From the NCBI RefSeq assembly GCF_022682495.2, contig NC_071396.1, positions 51,766,022 through 51,830,021 of the forward strand: a DNA stretch of 64,000 nt, written 5' to 3'. The translations under genes were made by a program, and so were the position numbers. This DNA is from Desmodus rotundus (lineage: Eukaryota > Chordata > Mammalia > Chiroptera > Phyllostomidae). The notes under the pieces were generated by a model. The model made no database searches, had not been told where the DNA came from, and worked only from the letters and a program-made list of their open reading frames with translations. Shown here in pieces: positions 32,411-42,894 of this stretch (positions within the stretch are counted from its first letter, which is position 1; each line of letters begins with the position of its first letter).

Positions 32411-33060
32411 AATTTATTTTAAAAAGAATGTCTGTTTTCGGGTATTAAAAATATTCAGGTTCATCTTATAAAATTCCTATCTCAGACCTGGAATCAACTA
32501 TTCTTGAAGGATCCTTCAGTTCTTTTTCAAGGGAGACGATATTTAGAGATAGAATCTGGACAATAGGTATGCTTATTGCTATGGGGTTGAGTCAGTGTTT
32601 CTAGATATTTTCAGTTACTCTGCATTTTTAAAAATATTTATACATCACAAATTCAACTCTAATCTTTCCAAGTTAAGCACTATAAAGTTTTTACCTAATT
32701 GCATCAATATTGCATTTGAATCTTCTTTTTCCCACAACAAAAATTCCACTTTGCATTTACAATAGCATAATTACTCATTGTTACCCCAAACTACTCAAAC
32801 AATAGACTTTTAGAAAACAATATCAGCACAACACCATCAATATGATTACAGTAACATTTTAATATTTTTGGTATTCTTTTCATTTTTAGGTCATATCTCA
32901 CTGGGCACATATGGTACAAATTATTGTATTTTAAAGTATTTTAGAATAATTCATCTCTGCACAGTTAAGCCACCAACTACATACAGAGTTAGGTTCATTT
33001 TTTTCAAATTCCTTTCAAATTTAGGGCTTGCTTTTTAAAACAATTTTAATATATTTTCTA
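32411..33060. other. Non-coding, no identified feature
   Basis: AT-rich sequence with no recognised repeat or coding exon. Confidence 0.4.
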
Positions 33061-33265
33061 GATTTTATTTACTTATTTTCAGAGAGAAGGGAAGGGAGGG
33101 AGAAAGAGAGGGAGAGAAACATCCATGTGCAAGAGAAACATCAATTGGTTGCCTCTCGCACACCCCCAGTTGGGGACCCTGGCGTGTGCCCCGAGAGGGA
33201 GTCAAACTGGCAACCTTTTGGTTTGCAAGCAGATGCTCAATCCACTGAGCCACACCAGGCAGGGC
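33061..33265 (-). mobile_element. Ves-type bat SINE
   Basis: Reverse-complement Ves with the GA-rich body 'agggagaaagagagggagag', Box B complement 'gagtcaaactggcaacc' and head complement 'tgagccacaccaggcagggc'. A probable short duplication (aattttaata-like) flanks it at about 33042 and 33267. Confidence 0.9.
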
Positions 33266-33747
33266 TAATTTTTAATAGTTATATGAAATATATACATCGT
33301 TCCATAATAAATTTATAAAACAAAGTGTATTTAGAGAAATTTAGCATCTACTATCCCTGTTCCTTCACTCTAGTCCTCTCCTCTTATAGATAATCACATT
33401 TTATGATTTAAACTTTTATTATTTGTTTTTTAGTGTAAGCATATACAGAGAAAATGTAAGCAAATATATATGTGTGTCTATCTTCTACTTTTAAGATAAA
33501 TTTTAACATACAATACACATTCTTTCCAGCTTTGATTTTCACTTAATATAAATTTGTGACCACCCCATAGTAGCATATAGAAATATTCCTTGTTTCTTAA
33601 TAATATATTTTGATGAATAGAAGCTCCTAATTTTAATGAGATCCAATTTATCAATATTTTATTTTTTACTTAGTACTCTTTCTATCATTTTAAAGAAAAT
33701 GTAGCCTACTTCAAGGTCATGAAGATATGCTCCTATGTTATATTCTA

Positions 33748-33941
33748 GAACACTGTTGTCCAGTAGGAATTTCTTATATGTTGGAAATAATTCTATTTCT
33801 GAATTTACATAGGACATATGGCTACTGAGCACTTAAAATGTGGCTAGTTGAAACTGTGGGGCTGAATTTTTAATTTTAATAACTTTAAGCTTAAGTTTAA
33901 ATAACCATATCTGATTATTGGTTGCATAGTTCCAGCAGATT
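33748..33941. mobile_element. MER5A-like non-autonomous hAT-Charlie DNA transposon
   Basis: The pattern 'cactgttgtccagtaggaat ... ggctactgagcacttaaaat gtggctagttgaaactg ... gaatttttaattttaataac ... ttggttgcatagttcc' follows the MER5A consensus: terminal cagtgttgtcc-like end, central gtggctagt motif and partial complementary right end. It sits inside the L1M and interrupts it, so it inserted after that L1. Confidence 0.8.
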
Positions 33942-35470
33942 TCTTGTTTTAACTTGCACATTTAGATTCTTAAATCCACCTGAAATTATTTTTTTTTCCA
34001 GTAGGGTATAATGTAGGAGCTGAGATTCACCTTTTTTCTATGTGTAAATCCAGTTGGATTTTCTACATACACAATGCCATTTAATAAAAAGACTATTTTT
34101 TCTCACTACTCTGCAGTGCTACTTACATCATAAAGCAAGTGACTGTTTCAGGACTGGATTCTGTTTCACTGGTCCGTTTATCTATTCTTAAGCCATGCCG
34201 TCCTATGTTAAATAGAGTAGCTTTTAATATTTACTGATATACAATGTGTAAGTTCTCCCACTTTGTTCTTCGGTTTCAAGGTTAAGTTAGTTTAAGATTA
34301 ATCTTTGGCCCTTTGCATTTCTATATATATATTGTGGAATCAGTTTGTCCATTTCTACCAAAAAAACTTGCTCAGATTTTAATTGGTATTACATTAAATT
34401 TATAGAAAATACAGGGCATATTGACATTTTATTTGGATTTTTATATTTACTCTGTAAAAATATGGGGTTTATTGGCATAATGGCAATATATGTCCATAAA
34501 CATCTTTTACAGTAACATGGTAGTTCTTCCATTTATTTTATTTATTTTCTTTCAATGTTTATGTGTTTGCGTGAGTATGTGTATAGAGAAATATTGCATA
34601 ACTTTTATGAGATATTTTGATGCTATTTAAAATTTCTCATTTTATATTTTGTTTTTGTTACAGTTATATAAATAAATATTTATATAACTCTATATCCAGT
34701 GTCCTTGCTAAATTTATTTTAAAAACTCACATTTTTATATTATTTTGTATTTTCTACATGTACTGCGATGCCATCTCCACATGTTAGTTTTATTTATTTA
34801 TTTACTTGCTAATCATGTAGTTTTCTTGTTTTATGGTTTTGTAGCATTGTTGAGTTGCAATGATGATAATAGGTAATCTTGTCTTATTCTTGATCTCAGA
34901 GAGAAAGTTTTAAATATTTAATATGAAATACATTGTTTGATTTTTTCAGAGACCTTTTATAAGGTAAAGGAAATTTCCTTCCCTTTCTAATTTACTAAAT
35001 TAGAAAGAGTTTTTTAAATCATAAATGGATGTGAAATTTATCATGTTTTAACGTTTATTGAGGTAATCATATGATTTTACCCTTTTATTTTATTCAAATT
35101 ATATATTATATTAGTTGATTCATTAATAATAAACCAATCTTGCATCATTGGAATAAACCCAGGTTTGTCGTGATGTATCATCCTTTATATTATTGAATTT
35201 TGTTTTCTAACATTTGGCTTAGAATTTTTTTAAAAATCTGTGTTTCAACATAAATTGGCTTGTAATTTTCTATTCCTGTAATGTTTTTGTCAGAGTTTGT
35301 CATCATAGCTATGTTGGTCTCATGAGACGAACATGGTAAGTTGAGAAGTATTACCTATTTTTCACTTACTTGAAAAGTTTGTGTAAATTAGTATTTTTTT
35401 CCCCCATAAATGTTTAGATGATAGGTAATCTTGTCTAGAAATGTTTAGAAGAGTTAAGGATGAAGCCTTT

Positions 35471-35685
35471 CTCCTGGTTGGTGTGGCTCAGTGGATTAAG
35501 TGCCCACTTGCAAACCAAAGGGTCGCTGATTCCATTCCCAGTCAGGGCACATGCCTGGGTTTGGGGCCAGGTCCCCATTAGGGAGAGCTGGAGAGGTAAC
35601 TACACATTGATGTTTCTCTCCCTCTCTTTCTCTTTCCCTTTCCCTCTCTAAAAATAAATGAATAAAGTCTAAAAATAAAAAGAAT
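35471..35685 (+). mobile_element. Ves-type bat SINE
   Basis: Head 'ctcctggttggtgtggctca', Box B 'gctgattccattcccagtca', body 'aactacacattgatgtttct', CT-rich run, and an 'aaaataaatgaataaag' tail. It is inserted within L1M ORF2 sequence; a short aagcctt-like duplication is visible at the ends. Confidence 0.9.
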
Positions 35686-36030
35686 AAAGCCTTAAAGGAC
35701 TAAGTTCTCTTTATGAAAATATTTTTAATTATAAATTCAACATCTATAGTAGTATACAAATATACAGGTCTAGGTTTCTAGTTATATCAGTTTGGTTAAT
35801 TATGTTATCCAATAAATTTGTGCATTTAATCTGAATTTTATAATGTATGGACTTAAAGTTGTTCATAATATTTCTTATTATTTTAATACTGTAGGTACGA
35901 TAGTGATTTTTTCTTACATTCCTCATATTGGTATTTTTCCTTTCTCTTGTTTTTGGTGTAAGTTTTGCCATAGATTTATTGATTTTATTAGTTTTTTCTT
36001 CCCAATGAGCCCTCTTTTGATGACTGGGAA

Positions 36031-37420
36031 AAAGAAGACACATTTCCTTTAAATTAGCAATAATAAGACTAACGACTAAGCTCTCAAGGAAAAAAGTAGA
36101 AGCCAAAAAAACAATAAAGTGACATCTTCAAAAGGCTTAAAGGAAACATCTATAAACCTAGAATTTTATACCCAGCAAAAATATCCTTAAAAAAAAAAAG
36201 AAAGTAGATAAAAATAAAACTATTTTCACATGAACCAAAACTGAGGAAATGCATCCCAAACAGATCTGCAGTGAGGGAAATAGTAAGAGATTTCTTTAAG
36301 TACATGGAAAATATTCCCAGGTGGAAGCATAAAAACATAGAAAAGAAGAAAGTAAGGAAGAAAGGGGAAGAAGCAGGCAGAGAGGAAAGGAAGGGAAGAA
36401 ATAAGGAAGCAGAAGAGTTAATGTATTGACTAAATAAGATAACCATAATATATAGAATTTAAACTATAAAAAGAACTGAAATATATTAAAACAGTAACAA
36501 AAGATATGAGTATGATGAGAGGTAAATAGAGTTAAAGGATTTTAAGGCCATTGCATCATTGCATTGTCCTGGAAGTGGTAAAAGTCAAAACTTACGTTAG
36601 ACTTTAGTAAGTCAGGAATCTATGTTTTATCTTCGAGGGTAATCCATTTAAAATGTTAGAAGAATGTGTAACCAATAAGTTAATAATGAAGAGACAATAG
36701 GATACAATATACTTAATCTAAAAGAGGTAAGAAAGGGAAAAAAGGCAAATTAGAACAGATGAAATTAAAAAATAGTAAGATGACAGACTTAAATCCAAGT
36801 ATGTCAGTTATTATGTTAAATGTAAACAGACTAAATCCTCCAATTAGCAAACATGGTCAGGCTGGTTACAAATTAAACAACCATATGTGATTTTTAGATA
36901 CACTTTTATTAAAAGAATAAGGAAGGAAAGATTTCAAGTAAAATGATGGAAAGAGATACGATGCAAACGTTTATTGAAATGAAACTGTATAGCTAACTTT
37001 AGAAACATAACTTATAGTAGACCTTAAGATAAGAAACCTTATGCATATAAATAGGACATATAAATAAGGATAAAAGCATCAATTTACCAGGAAGATAAAA
37101 ACAATTATAAATTTCAGTGCAACAATACCATCTTTAATTGCATTAAGCAAGAATGGCTAAGCTCTAAGGAGAAATAGAGAAATCCATAACCAGAATGGAA
37201 AACTTTAACATACTTTGTTCAGAAAGAGAACAGGGACCAAGAGAAAATCAGTAAGGACGGAGAAGATTTGAGTAGTAGGAATAACAAACGTGCATGTGTA
37301 AAAACTCACACAGTAACTGCAGAATACACACTCTTTTAAAATGCTTATGGTACATTTACCAAAATTAAACATAGTCTAGGTTTAGGTCATAAAGGATGTC
37401 TCAGTAATTCCATCACAAAT
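36031..37420 (+). mobile_element. L1M ORF1 end to ORF2 start, sense orientation
   Basis: Sense L1 sequence: 'agaattttatacccagcaaa', 'ctgcagtgagggaaatagta', 'gttaaatgtaaacagactaa atcctccaatta' (start of ORF2), 'cacactcttttaaaatgc'. It is in the opposite orientation to the L1 on its left (33400-36030) and right (37421 onward). The frames are closed by many stops. Confidence 0.75.
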
Positions 37421-38830
37421 TTTCATGTGTAATATTTTCTTTATCAAGCAGTATATTTTCTAGTTTCCTTTGTGATATCTTCTCTGACCCACAGGCTATT
37501 CAGAAACATGTCTGGTCAATATCCAAACACATAGAGATACTCTGCACATGGAGATAATCTATAATCTTTTAGCTATAGATTTCTAGCTACATCTCACTGT
37601 CATCAAATCGTATTCAGTATGATTTTAATTTTTTGATATCTGTTGAAATTTGCTTTGTGGCCCTTTATAGTCACTATTTGAACACTTTTTGTTGCTGAAG
37701 GATAATATACATATGGAAAAGTGCACCCACCAGAAACGTACAGGTGGATAAATACTCACAAATTGAATACACCTGTGTAACTAGCACGCTGATCGAGACA
37801 CACCCTTGTTAGCACGCCAGAAGCTGCGTCACAGTCCCCAAGGGTAATCAATATTCTGGCTTCTAAGAGCCTTGATTAGTTTTAATGTCTTTACACTTTA
37901 CATATATGGAATTATACAGCAAATACACTTTGGTTTTGCCATTTTTCTACATATGATTATTTGTGAGATTCATCCGTATTGTTGTGGGTAGCTGCATATC
38001 ATTCATTCTCATTGTATAGTGTTTCAGGCTGTGAATGGTCAATGTTTTGTGAATGTTCTGTATACGCACGAGGAGACAGTATTCTGAAATTGCCTGGGGG
38101 AGTAGTGCTCTGTGTAGGTCTGTTAAGTTGTTTGCTGATTGTGTTCTTCAAATATTCCTCATTTTAAAAATTCTTGTTATTTGCTTTTTCATGTGACTAA
38201 GAAAGTTATGTTAAAGTGGCCCACACTGAGTGGGGAGTTGTTTATTTCTCCTTGGATTTCTGTCAGGTTTTTTTGCTTCCTATATTTTGAGGCTATTTTA
38301 TTTAGTTAAACAAATTTAAATTTGTAATCTCTTCCTGTGAAAGTGAAACTTAACATAATGAAATGACCCTCATTATGTCTACTTCGCTTGATGATGGATT
38401 GTGTTAGTTTCTGTTTGCCTGAAATGCCGTTATGGATAGATGTTTTCCCCTAGGTGTAGCGTTCTATATTGGCATTTATTTCCCTTTGGCACATTAAAGT
38501 TATTTCCTCACTATCTTCTAGGTTCCACTGTGTCATTGTGCTGTTTTATAAGTAATTTCTTATTATCTTTCTTCTAATTTGACTAGTGTGACTTCTTGTG
38601 TGTCCAATATGTTATTAAAAGCACCCCTTGAGGTTATTTATTTTATTTATGTTTTTCATTTAAAAATTCTAATAATTGTTTTTCAAATTTGCTATGCCAT
38701 TTTATCATTTCTTGTTTCTTGCAAATATTTTCAAGCTTGCTTTTGTTTAACTATATTAAATCTCCACCTGATAATTCTAGAGCCTAAAGTCTGCAAGTGT
38801 GTCTCTGCTGTGTGCTGCTTCAGCTGGTTT
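37421..38830 (-). mobile_element. Old L1 fragments, reverse orientation
   Basis: At least three reverse-complement pieces are visible: ORF2 endonuclease-side sequence (about 37430-37680, 'ctgacccacaggctattcag'), an L1 3'-end-like piece (about 37690-38040, 'acatatggaattatacagca') and more ORF2 sequence (about 38050-38830, 'gaatgttctgtatacgcacg', 'ctccttggatttctgtcagg'). It is too decayed to order confidently. Confidence 0.65.
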
Positions 38831-39640
38831 TTCACCACAGCTCCCTGATTCCACAGGTGCCAGATTCTATTTTGACTTGTAATGGTCACTAACCTGAAAA
38901 CAGTATTTGCCAGAATATCCTGAGATCTTCAGTGAAAGTGTCTTCCTTTGGGATAGACTTTTATTTACATCTGAATACTACCAGTCGTAAACCACTTTAA
39001 AGCAAGTTCAAGACTTGAGGGCCCTTGACTACTTGGAGGACCGGGTATACCTAGCTGAAGGTCTGCAGGGTATACAGTATCCAACCACAAGTTGATAGGG
39101 TTTTTTTTCTTTCCTTTTTTCCTTGTGTCCTTGTTAGGCCAGTCAAGCTCTCCAGCAGTTCTTTGGACAAGAGGATAGATAGGTAATAGAGGATGGATGG
39201 AGGATAGGTAATTTCTGTTTTCCTCACCCCACAAGTAAGCTGAGTTTATGTCCAACTTTGTGTTGGCACATACCTTTAGTACAGAAAGAAAGGGCAATAC
39301 TCTGCTCACCTCTCTGGGTTTAAGTTTCCCCCAGAATTTGTCCTTGCAGTTCCCCGTTATCTTGTCTGATCTCCAGTGATTTTAAGTTAATTGTTTTAAT
39401 ATTTTATCTAGAACATTTAGTTGCTTTTGGTAGGATGTCAGCTCTGAATAATTTAGTCATTACCTGAAATTCCCTATCATACAGTGTTATCACCAGCAGC
39501 TTACATCTAAGTAATATGAAATGCTTTTATGTGTGCTTTAAAATATTTGAATTACCTTTCCTTTGAAAAAAAAAAACAAAACAGTATCTTAACTTTTCCC
39601 AAACCCTGATAGGGAGATTTAAATCTCATTATTAATTTTA
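38831..39640. other. Non-coding, possibly decayed L1 5' region
   Basis: No coding exon is supported. The left part may extend the preceding L1, and a minus-strand ORF of 114 codons at 38965-39309 shows no domain. Confidence 0.35.
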
Positions 39641-39854
39641 TTAGTATTATTTTTAAAATTTTTATTTATTTTTAGAGAGAGAGGAAGGGAAGGAGAAAGA
39701 GAGGGAGATAAACATCAATGTGTGGTTGCCTCTCATGTGCCCCCTCCTGGGGACCTGGCCCACAACCCAGGCATGCGCCCTGACTGGGAATCGAACCGGC
39801 AACCCTTTGGTTCCCAGGCCCATGCTCAATCCACTGAGCTACACCAGCCAGGAC
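39641..39854 (-). mobile_element. Ves-type bat SINE
   Basis: Reverse-complement Ves with Box B complement 'gggaatcgaaccggcaaccc' and head complement 'tgagctacaccagccaggac'. A 16-base duplication, ctcattattaatttta, flanks it at 39625-39640 and 39855-39870. It is well preserved and therefore relatively young. Confidence 0.94.
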
Positions 39855-39870
39855 CTCATTATTAATTTTA

Positions 39871-40139
39871 GAAAAAAAATTCAGAGATCATATCTACTAT
39901 GAAACAGTAACTGAACCAAGAGAGCACATGCTTTCACTTAAAACATTCAGAGATAATCAAACTTTATTGAAGGTGGTATTTGTGGCTTTACTTGACATAA
40001 AACAATTTCTATATTTCTCTATTCTAGTCATTCCATGTAACATATTTTTTGAGGATGAGACACTCTAAATGTGGAGATAAATAATTTATAATCAATAATA
40101 TTAAAAATATTCAACAGTAAACAAGTCAGCCATCAATTA
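39871..40139. other. Non-coding, no identified feature
   Basis: AT-rich sequence without recognised features. Confidence 0.4.
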
Positions 40140-40600
40140 TGATATAATCTGTTTTCAGCCACAACTGAACCAAACATGTGCTCTCAAGGAAGCACAGGAA
40201 AGGAGCAACTAACTCAGCGTGGTGTTGGATGGAGTGTGGGCAACAGGCAAGGAGATCTTCCCATGTAAGATGTCTTTTTAGCAGAATATTAATGGATGAC
40301 TTGGGAAGCAAGGAGGTAAGGTGGAGAATGATTATTTCAGGCAGACCAAAATCAGAAAGGCCTAGAGGAATGAGAAGGCATAAGAGAACCTGAAAATAAT
40401 TTGATTTGGCCAGAGCATAATATAAACGTGTGAGCATGGAAAAAGGTGAAGGTAGAAAGCTATGGAAGACTCAGATTAAGAAGATTCTTCAATGAAATGC
40501 TTAGGACTTTAGACTTTATCTTGAGGAGATAGGGAACCAGTGGGGATGAAAAAAGATCTAAAACTAAATTTCCCAGTAAGGAGCATCACATGACCATTGC
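40140..40600. repeat. Ancient interspersed repeat, family not assigned
   Basis: It shares the order of landmarks with 7310-7900 and 8340-8840 ('caggcagaccaaaatcagaa aggcctagagg', 'ggactttagactttatcttg', 'agggaaccagtgggga'). A probable continuation of the same repeat lies at 41500-41930 beyond L1 material. Confidence 0.45.
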
Positions 40601-41139
40601 AGACATTTCAGGAAAAGAAATGATCGGTAATCCCAATATTCAAGTACAGTCATAGTTATATGTTTCTATAGCTTCTTTAAAAAGAAACATGTTCCATGCA
40701 TACTTTAAAAAATAGTTGTAATTATACATAAGTATATGGTGTTTTATTATAAAGTTAATTTATCTTTATTATTGAATAGAATAAAATGTAGGAAAGCATA
40801 TGTATTTTAAATTCATGCTCTTCACTCGTTAAATATTGTTACACAAGGTCTTATGTTATTAAATTCTTGGTCAGCAGAGTTTTAATGACTAATGCATTCT
40901 ACTAACAGTATATATTATAATTTGAATTATTTCCAGATTAAAAAATATGACTATATAAATTATTTTTACACTAGTATATACGTGCATTAAGAATGGCAAA
41001 CTGTGTACTTAGGAAATCAAAGTAAGTTGATTAAAAATTGTTTGAATTCTTTTGCACCAAATCACATAAAGGTGCCAAGGTAGATGATGTGCATCCAAAT
41101 AATTATAGCTTTTATACTTTCCAATAGTATAAAAATAAA

Positions 41140-41480
41140 ATAAAATAAAATGGAAAGGGATCTCATTCAGAACAGCCATAAACATGAAATACCTAGGAAT
41201 GACTTTAATGAGAAATGTGCAAGAAAAGTGTAAAATATTGTTGAAAAAATATTTTAACATCTTATAAGGAGTGGAATAATATTCTTAGATGGGATGTTAC
41301 AAAAGTATATTTTCTCCAAATTAGTTGGCTTTGGCTCTGTGTCAATGAAACTTTCAATGGGATTATTATTTTACCTTAAATTTACCTCAAAGAATAGCAT
41401 GCAGATTAAAAATTGTAAGAGTTTAAGATGTTGAAGTTCCATTATCAGAATTAAATTTTGGTAAGACATCATTAATAATG
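41140..41480 (+). mobile_element. L1 ORF2 fragment
   Basis: Sense L1 ORF2 sequence: 'gaaatacctaggaatgactt', then 'cttataaggagtggaataat'. It is short and degraded, and separates two pieces of the old repeat at 40140 and 41500. Confidence 0.55.
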
Positions 41481-41499
41481 TTATATAGTCTCCATTGGG

Positions 41500-41930
41500 T
41501 AGGGCTACCGTGGAGGAAGGGAGATTAAACTACCATTAAGATATCCAAGGAAGAAAGATTTCAACTGAGGCTAGAGGGAAGGAATTTAATATAATATAAG
41601 GGGTAGACTTGATAGGGCTTCAATAGTAATTGTGAGGGATAATAGTAAAATAAATAGATGATATCAGGGTTCATGGAAATGATGAGCTCACTTGGGAAAT
41701 TTCATCTAGGTAGAGGTAGACAGTAGTCAGCTTAATTTGTTGATCTGAGGGAGGTCTGAATTCTAAATACAGACTTTGAGTCATCCTCATAAAAATGATC
41801 ATTGAAGCCTGAGGGTGAGTAAAATTATCTATGAATGATGTATAAAGTGGGGGAAAAAGAAAAGAGGGGCAAGGTCGGAGAAGTGAGGTGACTTCCTCTG
41901 GGAGCATGTAGGTATTTATGGGAGTCATAC
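41500..41930. repeat. Ancient interspersed repeat, probable continuation
   Basis: Landmarks 'gactttgagtcatcctcata', 'atcattgaagcctgagggtg' and 'gtgaggtgacttcctctggg' follow the distal portion of the repeat type at 40140-40600. The assignment is by memory of the pattern. Confidence 0.4.
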
Positions 41931-42099
41931 GGAATACATTGCAATTTGAGGCCTTTCTATTAAGGAAAACAAAATATTGCTATGAACATAAATCTGTGTT
42001 TCATTATGAATTAAGAATTTTGGGGACAAATCAGAATTAAGTGAATCAACTGATTTACCTTCGGCTGTGCCTTAAATTGGCACAAAAAAATTGAGGAAA

Positions 42100-42650
42100 C
42101 ATTTTGGCATGTCTAACTAAAATTAAAATGCGCATACTTTTAACTAAGCACCTGCCAGAATAAACTCACAGGCATATACACGCACACACTTCTGGAGATG
42201 CACCTAAATATTCAATCACAGAGTAACAATAAATTATGAAATATCTGTATAAAGAATATTATGCGGCCATTACCGAGAATAAAACAGGATTATATGTACC
42301 GACACAGAAGGATGTCTATGATATATGTTAAGTAGAAGTAAAAAGTGAAGCCGCATTGTAGTGTGTGGAGTGTGGCTACATTTTGGTAAAGTACATAAAT
42401 GCACACATGTATGTGCGCATAGGTAAAGTCTGGGAGGTATAATTATAATTATCTGCTAATGGCAGAGTCTGTAGGAAAATGAGACTTGCAAGGACTCACT
42501 GGGTTTTTTGTCTTTTGTTTTTGCTTTTTCCAATTCTGGAAGAACTGAATTTTGTACACGCAGCATATATCTTTAATATTATTGAACCTAAATAAAATAA
42601 CTAGAAGGCCAAGAAAAAATAAAAGTAAGGCACACAGAAAGTATAACAAA
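42100..42650 (+). mobile_element. Old L1 3' end
   Basis: Sense L1 3' region: 'gaatattatgcggccattac', 'gacacagaaggatgtctatg', 'tacattttggtaaagtac', 'ctgggaggtataattataat'. The right limit is uncertain. Confidence 0.6.
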
Positions 42651-42894
42651 AATTTATTCCTTTCAAAACCCTCAAATCTATGTCTATTTGTATTCACTTA
42701 CTCAAAAAGCACATATGTGAACAAGAGAGGCTTTTAAAAAATATATCAGTATAAACAAATATACTTTTACCGGCTAGTGGTCCCCAGATATTTTTGCCTC
42801 CATTAGTTGCTTCTAGGAATATCCAGAGCACCAAAGACCCTTTGCTTTGGGTAGGCCATTGATTTCATACAATTTTGCAACTGCTTCAAAAAGG
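42651..42894. other. Non-coding flank of the young L1
   Basis: No feature except the left target-site duplication ggcctgtg at 42895-42902 at its right edge. Confidence 0.4.

Larger units (their letters stand above)
33400..36030 (-). mobile_element. Old L1M, 3' region into ORF2, with nested MER5A and SINE
   Basis: Reverse-complement L1: 3'-end-like sequence near 33400-33600, then ORF2 markers such as 'aatgagatccaatttatcaa', 'tctattcttaagccatgc', 'ggtattacattaaatttata' and 'tggaataaacccaggtttg'. It continues past a SINE (35471-35685) to 'atttattgattttattagtt' at about 36000. Interruptions are listed separately. No open frame remains. Confidence 0.8.

Noticed and set aside
39040..39310. 114-codon minus-strand ORF at 38965-39309
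   Set aside because: No conserved motif, low-complexity Lys run, and it lies next to decayed L1 sequence; a chance ORF is most likely.
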